A stretch of 64,000 nt of DNA from Gossypium raimondii (GCF_025698545.1 NC_068570.1:58981924-59045923); one strand, 5' to 3'. Shown: positions 1 through 12,387, numbered from the stretch's first letter. Notes: generated by a model not told the origin, from the letters alone. Numbers and translations are program-made.

Positions 1-654
1 AAAAGTTGTATGTGTAAAGAACTAGATAGCTAAATAGGTCAAACCATAAGTGTACCATCCCAATTTATCAAAAGAAAAATTTTACCTTTCACGAAAAACA
101 TGCAAAAATAGCGACAACAGATAAGTAAATTAGAACCAATTTATATTTCCATCCCCCCTACTTATTTTACATTGTCCCAATGTAATTCAAAGAATAAAAG
201 TAAAGATAAGTAGGAGAAAGAGAGAAAAAGAAACTCTCCATGTATTTCAACGTCGTGGAGGGTGGTCTCGTAGGTAGAGTGGGCCTTGGCTGAAATAAAA
301 AGAATTTTGTGGGTTGACATGTGGAATTTAATTTTGTCTTGGAATGTTTTCCTGTAAAAATAAAAATGAAAATAAAATAAAATAGAAAAAATAAATAATA
401 ATAATAATAATAGGAAAATTTTAAAAAATTCAAATTTATTAGCTAAGCTATAAACTCGAAAAATAAATTATTAAAAACCAAGATTACGAGATTTGGTAAA
501 ACAGTCGTGATAAATGCACCAAGTAAGTTCCCAGGAAAGAGAGGTGAGCCACAATGGACATACTTAAGTACCAAGTCTTTCCCTAGACAGAACTAATCCT
601 TGACATGCATTTTCATTTTCTATTTTACCAAAAATTTTATTTGCATAAAGGAAA
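1..654. other. AT-rich stretch without a recognisable gene
   Basis: No conserved coding sequence is visible. The only open frame (about 167-433, minus) is a low-complexity run of Tyr, Phe and Ile from AT-rich DNA and is not credible. The stretch may be the decayed far side of the neighbouring retroelement or unrelated spacer; I cannot place a boundary. Confidence 0.5.
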
Positions 655-2603
655 AGAAAATTTGGGTTGCCTCCCAACAGCACTTTGTTTAACGTCGTTT
701 AGCTCGACGACCTGTGTTATTCAAATTCTTTATCTTTTTGTAATAGACTGCAAAGCGGTTGCATGATCTTCGAGAAGTCTTTTATGAATTGTCTGTAAAA
801 TCCGTACACCGTGAAATCATTCATGAAGACTTCAATGATTTTCTCAACATAATCGGAAAATATGCTCACCATGCATTTCTGGAAAGTGGTCGGAGCATTA
901 CAGAGTCCAAACGACATTCGTCTATACGTAAACATTCTGGAAGGGCACGTGAAAGTTGTTTTGTCTTGATCCTCTGCCTCCCTCAATGTTTCGAGGATTT
1001 CTTTTTCCTCTTTCGCTTTCTTATCCTTTGCGAGCCTCTCTGGAAAAAGAGGTGGCATCAAGAATGGTTTCTGAATTTCTGATTCCGGTCTGACTTTTGG
1101 ATCAGAGATCTGCTTTTCCCGTTCATTGCCTTACCCATAACTTTTGTCTGGAACTGTTTCCAGAATCTTTGCGCTACAAAGAGTTATTGCACTTACATTC
1201 TGCCTAGGATTCAGCTCTGTTTGGGAAGGTAATTTACCTTGAGATTCCAAACGATTAACTGCCATCGAGAGTTTACTAACTTGATTAGTTAACTCTTATA
1301 TTGATGCGTCTGTCCTCTTTTGATATTTTGCAGCATTGAAAGCAAGTCTTTCCACAAGAGCGTCTAGAGATGTGCTTGACTTGGGTTGTTATTGTGGTGG
1401 TTACAAATGTCTCGGTTGGTATGATGGATTATATCGGGGATTAGCTCCGTAATTCAAGTTGGGATGATCCTTCCACCCGGGATTGTAAGTGTTGAAGAAA
1501 GGATCATAACGTCTTTGTGGAGGTTCTGAAAAACCTCCGATAGCATCAACATGTGCCTTTGAATTTTCGTTAAGGATTGGGCACAAATCTGTCGAATGTT
1601 CAGATATAGTACAAATTCCACACGGTTGGGTCCGATTCTTCTTTTCTGTAAGCATAGATTGAACAATATTAGTAAGCTTATCCAATTTATCTTCTAAGGA
1701 TGAAACGTTTACCCAATTAACCCGTCTTGTGGGTTCTGAATCCGGCCGATACTGTTGAGAATTTGTCGCCATGGTGGATATTAGTTCTCTTGCCCTTTGA
1801 GGAGTCATATTGACAAGCGCCCCTCCACTAACAGCGTCAATCATCTTCATTTCCATAGGGAGCAAACCCTCGTAGAAATATTGAAAAAGTGATTGCACGG
1901 TCAAACTGTGTTGAGGACAACTTGCACACAGTTTTTTATACCGCTCCCAATAGTCGTAGAGCGATTTACTCTCCATTTGGCGAATTCCCACTATGTCTCT
2001 CCTTAGTTCAGCTACTTGCGATGTTGGGAAAAATCTGTCAAGAAAAACACGAGATAAGTCATCCCACGTTGTAATAGAACCAGGGGGTAAGTAAAATAAC
2101 CATTCTTTTGCTGTATCAACTAAAGAAAAAAGAAAGGCCCGAAGTTTAATTTTATCTTCGGTTACTCCCTGTGGTTTCAAGCTTGAGCAGACCATGTGGA
2201 ATTCTCTCAAGTGAGTGTGTGGATTTTCATTCTTCAAGCCTTGAAAAGTGAGCAAAAGGTGAATTAGGACTGACTTTAACTCGAACGAGGTTTTTCCGAC
2301 TGGATAGTTGATGCATAACGGTGTTTGCTCGTTGGGAGCAGTGGCTAGTTGACGAATGGTTCGGTTCACCATCCTTTCTAGTTCACCGAGGTTGTCTTCT
2401 GCTTCTTTTATTTTAGGAAGTGATTTGGTCTCAGGTTCAACCACTTCAACTTTTTTTCCACGTTGAATTGCTTCTACACGTTTAAGAACTTCTGTCTCTT
2501 TACGTCGTGCTCGTGCTGATTTTTTGATCTCTGGGTCGTATTCGAGATCTCCGGAGGAAGATCTGGTCATGAAAATAATCTAAACAATTGTAAGTGTTGC
2601 CAG

Positions 2604-2621
2604 TCCCCGGCAACGGTGCCA
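2604..2621 (-). other. Primer-binding site (tRNA-Asp type) of the LTR relic
   Basis: On the minus strand an 18-base match to the plant tRNA-Asp 3' end (TGGCACCGTTGCCGGGGA, one change from the usual TGGCGCC form) lies just inside the LTR end. The position and sequence are those used by Athila-type elements. Confidence 0.85.
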
Positions 2622-2625
2622 AAAC

Positions 2626-4154
2626 TGATGGGTTGTCGAATCCACCAATATAAACCTACGCCTAACTTACAAATTAAGCAGTATAGGGAGTAGGGTCTAT
2701 CCCTCAGAGACTGGGTTTACTGCAAATTATTCCTCTCTTGACCAGATTTTTGTCGGGGCAGTTGTCGTGCCCAAGAAATTCGGGGGGATAAAATTTGAAA
2801 CCTGAAATAAATAAATAAAAGCGTAAAAAGTAAAAGTTGAAGATAGAATAATAAAAACAGTGAAATAAATATGAAGAAAAATTAATTAGAATAAGCTCAG
2901 CTTTAGGCATGAATTTTCCTCATCTTTAAACCGATCCTCGAAATTGGATGAACTCATCTTTTCCAATAAGCTAGTTATAGCTACCAAGGACGCCTCAGAC
3001 ACCAACTCTTCCTTGTGTAAATTAGTTATGGAACGTCCAATAACTAACCCTTACAGGTCGAATAACCACAAAACGTTCGTGATTTAGAACTCCGGTAGCT
3101 TTGCGTTCTAGAAGAGCCTAGCTCGAACCAATGCCCTCAACCGCGTGGGACATTTAAATCCGGTTACTACTTCCCTTGATGGAACCAAATAGCAATCTCC
3201 ACTTGGCACACCAATGTGTTCACAGAAAAACGATTAGAAACGTTCCTTTCAGAATTCCAACTGTACGTCTAATCACACAAAATCAAACGACATCTTTTTT
3301 TGACTTAGTACTGATCTGATTTTGTGAGTTGACAAAATCATACTCTTAATCCGGAGAAGTAATAAGTACTGGAATTTTAGGAGTTAAATGGCTCGGGTTC
3401 GTAACTCACGGGTTTTGACAAGGCTAATTTCGGCCTAAAGCTGAAAATGGGTTTAGTTGGCTAAGGTTTGGGGCATGTTGGTATTGGAATAATTAAATAA
3501 GATTGAATAAATGAAAAAAAAATGAAAGTGAGTGGTGAAGGTTATGCAAGGTTGGAAATTAATTGCTGACAAAAAACAGGAAAGAAAAGATTGAATTGCA
3601 AGAGATAAAAGCTTAATTTAAAAACGAAATGATTAAAAACTTGATGGAAAATTTTATAAAAAGATTTGATGAAAAACTTTAAAAAGAACTTACTGCAAAA
3701 CTTGATAAAAAACTTGGTAATTAAAAACTTGATAAAAGAACTAGATGAAAAATACTTGAAGAAAGAAAAACACTTAATGAAAGACTTAATAGAAAGCTTG
3801 ATTCATGAATTGATGAATTGAAAAACAATGTAGCCTCTATTTATACTAGTAGCTTTACTAAATTAGGAGCCAACTAGTATAGAAAATCAAGGAAAATATT
3901 CTATAATATAAAAAATATCCCAAAATAATCTCCCACTAAGTCAACAATTTCAGATAATTGTTCTTGGAAAAATTCTGCTTTGGCCCTCATTCTTTGCTTC
4001 TTTCTTCAATCTAGCCCAATTGTTTCATTTTTCTTCTATTTAGCCCCAAATTGCATTCCTGCACAAAATTCAATAAATATGGCAAAATTCGTGGTGCATT
4101 CTCATAAATTAACCCATTTAATTACATAAAATATGTAACTTTAGCATTTAATCA
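2626..4154 (-). repeat. LTR of the Athila-like relic (about 1.53 kb)
   Basis: The plus-strand sequence starts with TG directly next to the PBS and ends with CA at 4153-4154. The right boundary is supported independently. The DNA just beyond it (gcctcttacc, from 4155) matches the sequence directly before the start codon of the second acyltransferase copy (from 12986), while sequence left of 4155 has no counterpart there. Confidence 0.85.
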
Positions 4155-4173
4155 GCCTCTTACCAGAACATCA

Positions 4174-6438
4174 ATGGATGTTAGTGTAAAGAGATGGAGC
4201 ATGATACGCCCTGCTCAAGATACTCCTAAAGAAAGGCAATGGATTTCAAATCTGGACTTGGTGATGCCAACAGACCATGTCCCTTTACTGTTTTTCTACA
4301 AACCTAATGGCTCATCTGACTACTCCAAGCCTCAAGTGCTACAGGAGGCTTTAAGCAAGACTCTTGTGCAATTCTATCCTATGGCTGGGAGGTTGGGACG
4401 TGATGAAAATGGTAGGCTCGAGATATTATGCAACGCAGAGGGTGTTCTGTGGATAGAAGCTGAAACTACATCGGCTATGGATGATCTCGACGATTTTACT
4501 CCCGCTCAAAATCGACGTAAACCGGTTCCCAAGGTGATTACTTTGGAGATATCGGTTCTTATCCGCTTATTATGGCTCGTAAGTGAATGAAGGACTATTA
4601 TCTTATTATAGATGATAACTGTTACTTGCGATAGGAGACCAAGGATAAGATCCGAGAAAACTCAAAAAACGACATCAAGTTAAAGCACAAGAAAAACTAA
4701 GCTATCAGCTAAGAAGTTGATATATGGCCTTTTTTTCAAAAATTGAGTTAAAAAGAATCGATTAATTATGAAAATACCCAGGTATAAAATCTTATACGAG
4801 AATGACCCATTTTCTACGGTAAAAATTGGTACCGCGAGACTAATTAGCGGTACCGATATTTTTGTAAAAAGTATTACCATCAACAAAGTATCAATACTTT
4901 CTATTCATCTTCACAAGAAAGTGCTAATTACGGAGGTTCATAGTGGTGGCTTAGTAGTGAAGAAGATGAAACCAAAACCCTTTTCTCTTCAATGAACCTT
5001 TGGTTTGACTCATTTGTAATAATCATTTTCGTTCGTCGAATTTGACTGCATTTTAAATGGAAAACTATAATAATCCTCACTGAAGAAAAGCTAAGAACAA
5101 GATTAGTCAAAGCGAACAAGATTATTACAAATGAGTCGGGCAAAAGGTTCATTGAAGAGAAAAGGGTTTCGGTTTTCTCTTCTTCACTGCTAAGCCACCA
5201 CCATGGAACTTTTAGCACTTTCTCGTGAAGCTAAATGATACCATCAACAAAGTATTGATCCTTTACCGATGCCACCAATGAGTCCAACAACATTCAAAAT
5301 AAATATTTTTTTTTAAAAAAACATGGGGTGGTGCCTTCAATGGGAATGGTGGCACCAAATTTTAAGGTAGAAAATGGGTCATTCACGTACAAGATTTTAC
5401 ACTTGAGTCATTTTTATAATTAACCAATTTTTTTGGTCAATTTTGAAAATAAAAAACTTTAATACTTTTGTTTCAAAAAGGTCAATTGTTGTGTGTTTAT
5501 TTTGCTAGGTAACTACTCTTAAATACGGTGGAGTCTGTCTTGGAATAGCAACTCATCATACTTTGACTGATGGCACAACGGCCTTTCATTTCATCAGTAG
5601 TTGGTCTGAAATGGCAAGAGGCTTGCCCCAAATTAGTATGCCACCACTTATTGACCGAACCCTTCTCCGAGCAAGAGTGCCACCAATCCCTATATTTCAT
5701 CATCTCGAATGTAACCCACCTCCTTTCTTAAACACCTCTACGTCACTAGGCCCTAATAACCATAAACCCTCAACTGTATCTGTTTTCAAGATCATACAAA
5801 ATCAACTTAATACCCTAAAAGCCAAGTCATGGGAACATGGAAACAAAACCAATTGCAGCACCTACACCATTCTAGCTGCATACATATGACGCTGTGCAAC
5901 TAAAGCTCGGGGCCTCTCATATGACCAAAAAACCAAGTTAGACATGCCAATTAATGGACGTCCCAGACTACATCCTCCCCTCTCATCAACGTACGTGGGC
6001 AATGCAACGTTTGCGGGTTCATTAATTACTCTATCTAGAAATCTCCAATTAGAACCGTTTGTAAATACCCTAGAACGAGTTCATGAAACATTGAAAAGGA
6101 TGAATAATGAGTATCTAAGATCAGCTCTTGACTACCTAGAAACACTGCCAGATATAACAGTTGCCAAGAGAAAACTGGACACTTACCAGTGCCCAAACCT
6201 AAATATCAACAAATGGACACGACTGTCTATATATGATATAGATTTTGGATGGGGTCGACCAATATACATGGGTCCAGCAAATGTTGTCCATGAAGGAAAA
6301 ATATACATACTACCAAGTCCAACCGATGATGGGAGCTTGTCACTGGTAGCATGCCTGCAAACTGCTCATATGAAACTCTTTGGGAAACATCTATACGAAG
6401 GCTTGAAGTCATTTGACAAGATCAAAGCTCGATATTAG
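4174..6438 (+). pseudogene. HCT-like BAHD acyltransferase, copy 1 (inactivated)
   Basis: Two exons, 4174-4578 and 5509-6438, give a frame of about 444 codons, the normal BAHD size. The family moves acyl groups from acyl-CoA to alcohols or amines in the cytosol. The sequence is closest to hydroxycinnamoyl-CoA:shikimate/quinate transferases, from the N-terminal block and the FYPMAGR motif. The catalytic HHTLTDG (HxxxD) and the structural DFGWG motif are both encoded. It is broken: TGG-to-TGA at 5887-5889 (codon 262; Trp in copy 2), plus a 1-bp loss near 4530 and a 2-bp loss at the exon 1 end. The two losses together restore the frame after about 16 wrong residues. The native promoter is replaced by an LTR ending at 4154. 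The substrate cannot be told from sequence. A sequencing error at the stop is possible, but the exon 1 changes argue for true decay. Confidence 0.9.
4730..5457. repeat. Long foldback element in the copy 1 intron
   Basis: The intron (4579-5508) is mostly one imperfect inverted repeat. The left arm, about 4730-5050, pairs with the right arm, about 5100-5457, around a spacer of about 50 bp. Examples are actcatttgtaataatc near 5008 against gattattacaaatgagt near 5118, and acccattttctacggta near 4805 against taaggtagaaaatgggt near 5365. No coding capacity. It looks like a non-autonomous foldback/MITE that entered before the duplication, since copy 2 has it at the matching place. Confidence 0.85.
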
Positions 6439-7054
6439 TTGTTTGTTCTCTCTATCAATATATGTATAAACCTATAAATCTTTTACTTCTGTTTCTGTAA
6501 CTAAGACTTTTTGTTTGGATCCTGTTTATTTGAAATTTACCATCTGGCCTGGCGGATAGGTCTTTTGGTAATTATTATACTATACTTCAATAATAGTAGT
6601 AGTATTGATCACAAAAAAATAATAAAGAAAAATTAGAATACACAGATTTTACGTGAAAAAGTCTTATTAGGAAAAAAAATCATGAACAGAGGAGAAATTC
6701 ACTAATGTTTGAAAACAACAATGCAAGAGGTTTTTTTGACTACACGTTTAAACGGTTAAATAACATTTTTATAATCAACGTCTAATAGAAGATCGCCCCC
6801 ACATATCCCCCAAATTTGCAATTCTATTTTATTTTTTTAACAAATAAGTTGCACCTTGAAGTTTTCTGACTGGATCAAACGAGATCAAACAACTCTGGCA
6901 ACACCTCAAATTATTTGTCCATAACCATATTAAATCAAATACCAAATAATTGAAATATATTCAAAATTTTAAATTAAATTAAGTTTGGATCAAACTCACT
7001 GATGATATATGATTTACCTAAAGTGAAATAAGAACCTGAAAATACCAAATTTAT

Positions 7055-7486
7055 GGGTAAATTTTCGTTTTGGTCACTTAATTAAAAAATTATAATTTGG
7101 TTATTGAACTATTCAAAAGTTTTCTTTTAAGTCATTGGATTGTTAAAATTGATGTTATATGACTCTCTGTTTGCAGTGCATGCATCAATTGAAAGCTCTC
7201 TTTTTCCTTCACTTCTACAGTTCATTTTCTATTTTTATGTAACAACTTTGGACGTCACAAATCTGCAAACTAAAATTCAAACATTTTTTGCTTTGATTTC
7301 CAACATTGACCATCAAATCAATTTAGATCTAAGGTATGTTTTTCTACACATTAATGGGTACCGATCCATCGTATCTATTGTTGAATCCTTACATGGAGCT
7401 CGTTAGTGGAACTTAAAAAACAACTTAACAGCCTAGTGATTTAAATGAAAATTTTCGTATTTAGTGACCAAACCAAAAACTTTCCC
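7055..7486. mobile_element. MULE-like TIR element (about 430 bp)
   Basis: The ends are inverted copies: gggtaaattttcgttttggtcac at the left, and the reverse complement of gaccaaaccaaaaactttccc at the right. The flanking 9-mers (caaatttat and ataatttaa) agree at 6 of 9 bases, so the target duplication is only suggestive. No coding sequence. The end motif gggtaaa...ggtcac recurs at several places in this window. Confidence 0.6.
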
Positions 7487-8176
7487 ATAATTTAATGACT
7501 AATGGTGTAGTTTATGCACTTCCTCTTGCCCCAATTGAAGTTTTTGGTACTCCCAAACACTAGTAAAAAAGTTTTAATAGTATAAATGTATGAAATTTTT
7601 AATAGAAAGTACCATTTTACTTTTTGATCTATATAGAGATACTGATTTGTCAATTTTTTAAATAAATGGGACAAAATGCAATTTGACATCTAATATAAAA
7701 ATCTCCACGACGTGATAAGTGCTTTCGAAACTGGATTAGATCAAATCGAAAATTAATTAATGTATCAGTTTGAAATAAGGGGATTAATTATCTCACAAAT
7801 TGGTTAAATCGACCAATCAGACCACTGTTTTTCAATTTTCAATTTTGTAATAATTTATTTAATTAAATTAATCAAATCAATCAAATCGGAATTAGAATCT
7901 AATTCTAAACACTTTGCTTTGTTATGTCAAAGCCACTTGTTTTTTTTACACCTGATTTAGTCTACCAATTACTGTCCACGCGTGTCAACTCTTTATCATC
8001 TTTTAATGACGTGTACGGTATAGATAGCTTGTCTTCAATTTTTTTATTTGCCAAATTCAGTTATTAGTCCCTGTATTATAAGTAGTTTGAAAATTTAATC
8101 TCTATATTAAAAAAATAGTCAATTTCAGTCCTTATATTTTTTAGCATTTAAAATTTTAATCCTCCACAAAGAGTAG

Positions 8177-11100
8177 TGTAACACCCCTTACCCGTATCCA
8201 ACACCGGAATAGGGTACGAGGCAATACCAGAACACATACACTTGTAAACATATTTAACCGAGTTATAAAATTTCATCTAAATTAAAACTTTCAAAATTAT
8301 TAACATGCTTTTATAACTCTTCACAATATATCCTCAAAATATTATAATCTTAATAAATAGAGTCTACGAGACCCGATACATACTCATACAATTCAATGCT
8401 TCATTTCCATTTCATTCAATTCGTAATTTCTCATGCTCACAATTTAGATCATATCACCAGCAATTTCCATTTAATTCATGTACAATTCAATGTCACTAAG
8501 TTTAACACTAATACGTATTTACCATTTAACTCAACGTTTATCGGTTATACCATTCATTAACACATTTATGAAATTCTCAATTTTGCAATGAAGATATCAC
8601 TTTAGCTTAAATAACAACATCATCCTGGTATAAATACACTACCACTTATCCATTTGCTTTAATTCTTTTGGGCCCATTTGTCACTTACCATCCTTAATCA
8701 AATTAGGGAATGGTTACAGAAAATTGAGTACTTCACTTCCACTTTGCCATAGTATAACTGTGGTCTTACTTATGATCAGTTATCACTTGTCCCTGATCAG
8801 ATAAGTGTAGCTAGGCTACCACTTATCACTTTGTCACTTGATCAGATAAGTGTAGCTAAAGCTACCACTTTTCACTTTGTCACCACTTATCACTTGTTCC
8901 TGATCAAATAAGTGTAGCTAGGCTACCACTTATCACTTTGTCACTTGATTAGATAAGCGTAGCGAAAGCTACCACTTATCACTTTGTCACCATTTATCAC
9001 TTGTTCCTGATCAGATAAGTGTAGTTAAAGCTACCACTTATCATTTTGTCACTTGATCAGATAAGTGTAGTTAAAGCTACCACTTATCACTTTGTCACTT
9101 GATCAGATAATTGTAGCTAGGCTATCACTTATCACTTTGTCACTTAATCAGAAGTACTCAAACCCGGCGTTCCGCTCAATTTGATCATTTATTCAGTTTT
9201 CGCATTTTTATTTTATTCTCATTTCATCAATAAATATATATTTCATCATACATTATATAATTCATGAAATTAACATTTAATCATTAAATTTCAATCATAT
9301 GAACTTACCAGGCTAATTTGCAGAAATACCAAGATACAAGGGCATTTTGATAATTTTCCATTTTCTCAATTTTCTACCCGATATTGATCTAAATTAATTT
9401 TTCATTTAATAAAACAACTCATTTCATGCAATTTGGTCATTTTTTACATTTTTCCAAAATTACCCCTAAAGTTTTACTTTTATTCAATTTAGTCCTCGAG
9501 CCCAAATCATGCAAATTAACCATTTTAAATGCAAATCCATGCTAGCATAATATTCATAAATTTATTTTCCTCCTCCTCCTCTCCATTCCACATCCTTAAT
9601 TTACAAACATGCTTATAAGTAACATTATCTATAATTTCACTATTTTCTTGTAAATTTATTCAAAGCTGTCCATTTGAGTCATAGTCGCTAAATCATTTAT
9701 ATCTTGAGCTACAGAAATCCAAATTAAGATCCGTTAATTTTTCCTGAAACTAGACTCACATATCTTCTTCCCATAAAATTTTCAGAATTTTTGGTTCAGC
9801 CAAATAGTACAGTTTATTCTTTAAAGTTTCCCCTATTTTGCTGTCTGACAGTTCTGACCACTCTACACTAAAAATGAATTATCTAATTGTACAGAATTTG
9901 GATGATGTTTTAGTTTATTTAATTTGAAAATATATTCATTAAGGATTCTAATCATATAAATTATAACTCATAATTATTTTTCTTCAATTTTTGATGATTT
10001 TCCAAAGTCAGAACAGGGGAACCCGAAATCATTCTGACATTGTCTCACAAAATTTATTATATCGCATGATTTACAATTATATTGCTTACACCATTTCTTC
10101 TATGAGAAACTAGGCTCAATAAGCTTTAATTTCATATTTTATTTATCTTCTAATTAAATTCCCACAATTTTTGGTGATTTTTCAAAGTTAACCTACTGCT
10201 GCTGTCCAAACTGTTTTAGTGCAAAATATCGATTATTAAGTTTATAACACTCTTATTTTCTTTCTCTACACTATTTCTCTCTTCACTAACATACCAAGAA
10301 CATAAAATCTTATATAATAAAACTCTACATTAACATCAATTTCATACCTTTTCAATAATATCAAACTAAAAAATATATTGAAATCTTGATGTTCTTACCT
10401 TGCTTAATTGATTTCAATCTTTAACTTGATATTCTCTCTCCTCCAGCTTCTATTTCTTGAATCTAACTTGATATTCTAGCTCCCCATAGTCTCCTTGTTA
10501 TCTTTCTCTCTTGATGGATATGGAAATTCTTTTGATTTCTAAGTGAAAATGGTAAATTTTTGGTAAAAGGACTAAATTATAAAGAAAAGAAAGTTTCTTT
10601 CTTTCTTTCCTCTTCATACGTTGGTTGCATGGGGAAGAAGATGATAATTCCTCATGTTTCCTTTTATATATATACTAAATAGAATAATAATAAATTAATA
10701 AAATATCATTTAAAAAATATATTAAAATATTAATAAACTAATATTTATTTAATTAATTAATCTAAAATATCACCAACATCATCATTGCCTTCTAGATTTC
10801 TCTCTCTTCTAATTGGCCATTTTTCCCTTCATAATCTTTTAAAATTCCATCATTGAGTCACACTTAATTTGGTAAAATTACGATTTAGTCCCTCATAATT
10901 CTTATTTTATTCAATTTGGTCCTAATTCATCCATTTTCCTTAGTTTCTAGATCATTCCACCCTTAAAATATTTACATCTTTGGTCCTTCAACTTTTTCAT
11001 ATTTACACTTTAACCCCTCAAATTTTGAGTATTTACTCTTGGGCAACAATACTTTTCTCACTTTTGCGATTTAATCCTTCCTTGCATTAATATGTCATAA

Positions 11101-11266
11101 TATACTTCTCAATGTTGACATATCTCAAAATTTCCCTTTTTTTTTTTTTACTTTATTTCCTTATTTTACTTTACCAAGAATAATATCTTACTGTAGAAAT
11201 TTTCAAAATATTACATTTGTGGTCCCGAAACCACTATTTCGACTAGGCCCAAATTCGGCTATTACA
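8177..11266 (-). mobile_element. Solo LTR (3.09 kb) with 5-bp target duplication
   Basis: It starts TGTAACACCCC, ends GGCTATTACA, and is flanked by agtag at 8172-8176 and 11267-11271. The ends do not repeat each other directly, no coding region lies inside, and no second LTR is present. This reads as a solo LTR left by LTR-LTR recombination rather than a full element. The TGTAATAGCC start on the minus strand suggests minus orientation and resembles Ty3/gypsy LTRs common in Malvaceae. The clean target duplication argues for moderate rather than great age. It is a fossil with no coding capacity. Confidence 0.85.
8772..9150. repeat. Tandem repeat array inside the solo LTR (about 45-bp unit)
   Basis: Seven to eight imperfect units carry the core gatcagataagtgtagct, then aagctaccacttatcac and tttgtcac. 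Some units are shortened or have ttcctgatca in place of ttgatca. Each unit includes the inverted pair ataagtgtagc / gctaccacttat, so every unit could form a small hairpin. Confidence 0.85.
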
Positions 11267-11694
11267 AGTAGTAATTAAATATGTTTGTTAATTTATGTCG
11301 TTAATCTTTTACACAAGATAAAGTTATTCCACGTTCTTTAATTTGATCATTCATAATCCTTATATTTTTGAATTTTTAAATTTTAATAAGTGACATAATA
11401 TTACATATATGATAATATTTTTGACGATAAGATTTTGAAAATAATAAAACTTAATGAATTTAATGGTTATCGTTTAGATCAAGATTGGAATTTCAAAATT
11501 AGAAAAATATACGGACTAAAATGATTAAATTAAAGTACATAGACTAAATTTACAACTTTCCCATTGCATAAGTACTAATAGCAGGATTTAACCTATTTTT
11601 ACATTTAAATATGTAAAAATATCACCCATCCACTACCTCCCAACAGAGAAGATAAGCTTTTTTTTAGCAATAAAAGAAATAATAATTACCTGAT

Positions 11695-11879
11695 AAATTA
11701 TTTTATGGACATTTTTCACCATATCTTCCATGATCCCGTCCAATTAGAAGATGCCACATCATCTTTTTTTCCACATCATATGTACATTCAGACTAAACTT
11801 CCAAATCAAAGATGACGTGTCTTGTTTTAATTGGTAGAAACTATGGATGGTCGGGTGGAAAATGTCCATAAAATAATTT
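11695..11879. mobile_element. Small TIR element (MITE, 185 bp)
   Basis: The left end aaattattttatggacattt is an inverted match to the right end aaatgtccataaaataattt. The interior is non-coding. A direct repeat of about 40 bp (about 11624-11665 and 11935-11976, both with cccatcc-ctacctccca) brackets it at a distance. Superfamily not assigned. Confidence 0.75.
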
Positions 11880-12387
11880 CTCATTATTACCTTGTCTTCG
11901 AACACAAAAACACAAACATTAGCAAACAGATTTTGCCCATCCGCTACCTCCCAATAGACAAGATAGGTTATTTTTAATTAACTCAATTTTTTTGATTAAT
12001 TACGAAAATAATCAACTTAAAAATTACGTACGTAAATGATTGATTTTTACGAGTTGTCGATCGATCGCTGCATTACATCAGCAAAGACCGGTCTCATCAT
12101 CGACCAATAATTGTATTATTTTAAACATTTTCAGTTCATTCCCTAGCATATTTAAATTTATATAAATTGAGATAATTTTTTGAAGGATATATTTGGGTAA
12201 TTTAAATAAGACTTTTAACTTTATTGTTTCTAAAAAATAAAAAGAATTTATTTTTGTTATTCTTATATTTTTAAGGGCTATTTAAATATAATTTTAAAAA
12301 TAGATATACTTAACACGCAAATAAATAAAAAATTGAAAAGCATCAAATTTGGTGCCGACATGGTGCACTAAAAAGTTATTATTTTCT

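Larger units (their letters stand above)
655..4154 (-). mobile_element. Broken Athila-like Ty3/gypsy LTR retrotransposon relic
   Basis: Seen in order on the minus strand: an LTR (2626-4154), a tRNA-Asp-type primer-binding site, a gag-like frame (about 1401-2570) with a typical plant retrotransposon gag domain, and a short reverse-transcriptase-like remnant (about 717-1061). The PBS type and the gag style fit the Athila/Tat branch of Ty3/gypsy. The element is broken and incomplete, with several breaks and large internal losses. No second LTR is visible in the window, so the left boundary is approximate and any target duplication cannot be tested. It is a fossil of moderate age. Its LTR end abuts the first HCT-like gene copy. 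Confidence 0.85.
4155..6900 (+). repeat. Segmental tandem duplication, unit 1
   Basis: About 2.75 kb covering the HCT-like gene, its intron and about 460 bp of 3' flank is repeated at about 12984-15761 with only scattered differences. The left edge is cut by the LTR insertion. The right edge is where similarity fades, after the shared caactct at 6890-6896. The units lie head to tail about 8.8 kb apart. Confidence 0.9.
8050..11597. mobile_element. Old TIR element split by a solo LTR
   Basis: The left part (about 8050-8176) begins near caaattcagttattagtccc. The right part (11272-11597) ends with actaatagcaggatttaacc, the inverted form of the same terminus. Taking out the LTR and one copy of its 5-bp target duplication leaves an element of about 450 bp. 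Related termini occur near 37425-37465 and 50605-51075. Family not identified. Confidence 0.55.

Noticed and set aside
167-433. 88-residue open frame on the minus strand
   Set aside because: Low-complexity Tyr/Phe/Ile peptide from AT-rich DNA, no domain, no splice or homology support.
4768-5218. Open frames in the acyltransferase introns, both strands
   Set aside because: They lie within the foldback arms and mirror each other; no conserved domain.
8772-9150. Possible CRISPR-like array
   Set aside because: Direct tandem units without unique spacers, inside a plant LTR; not a CRISPR array.
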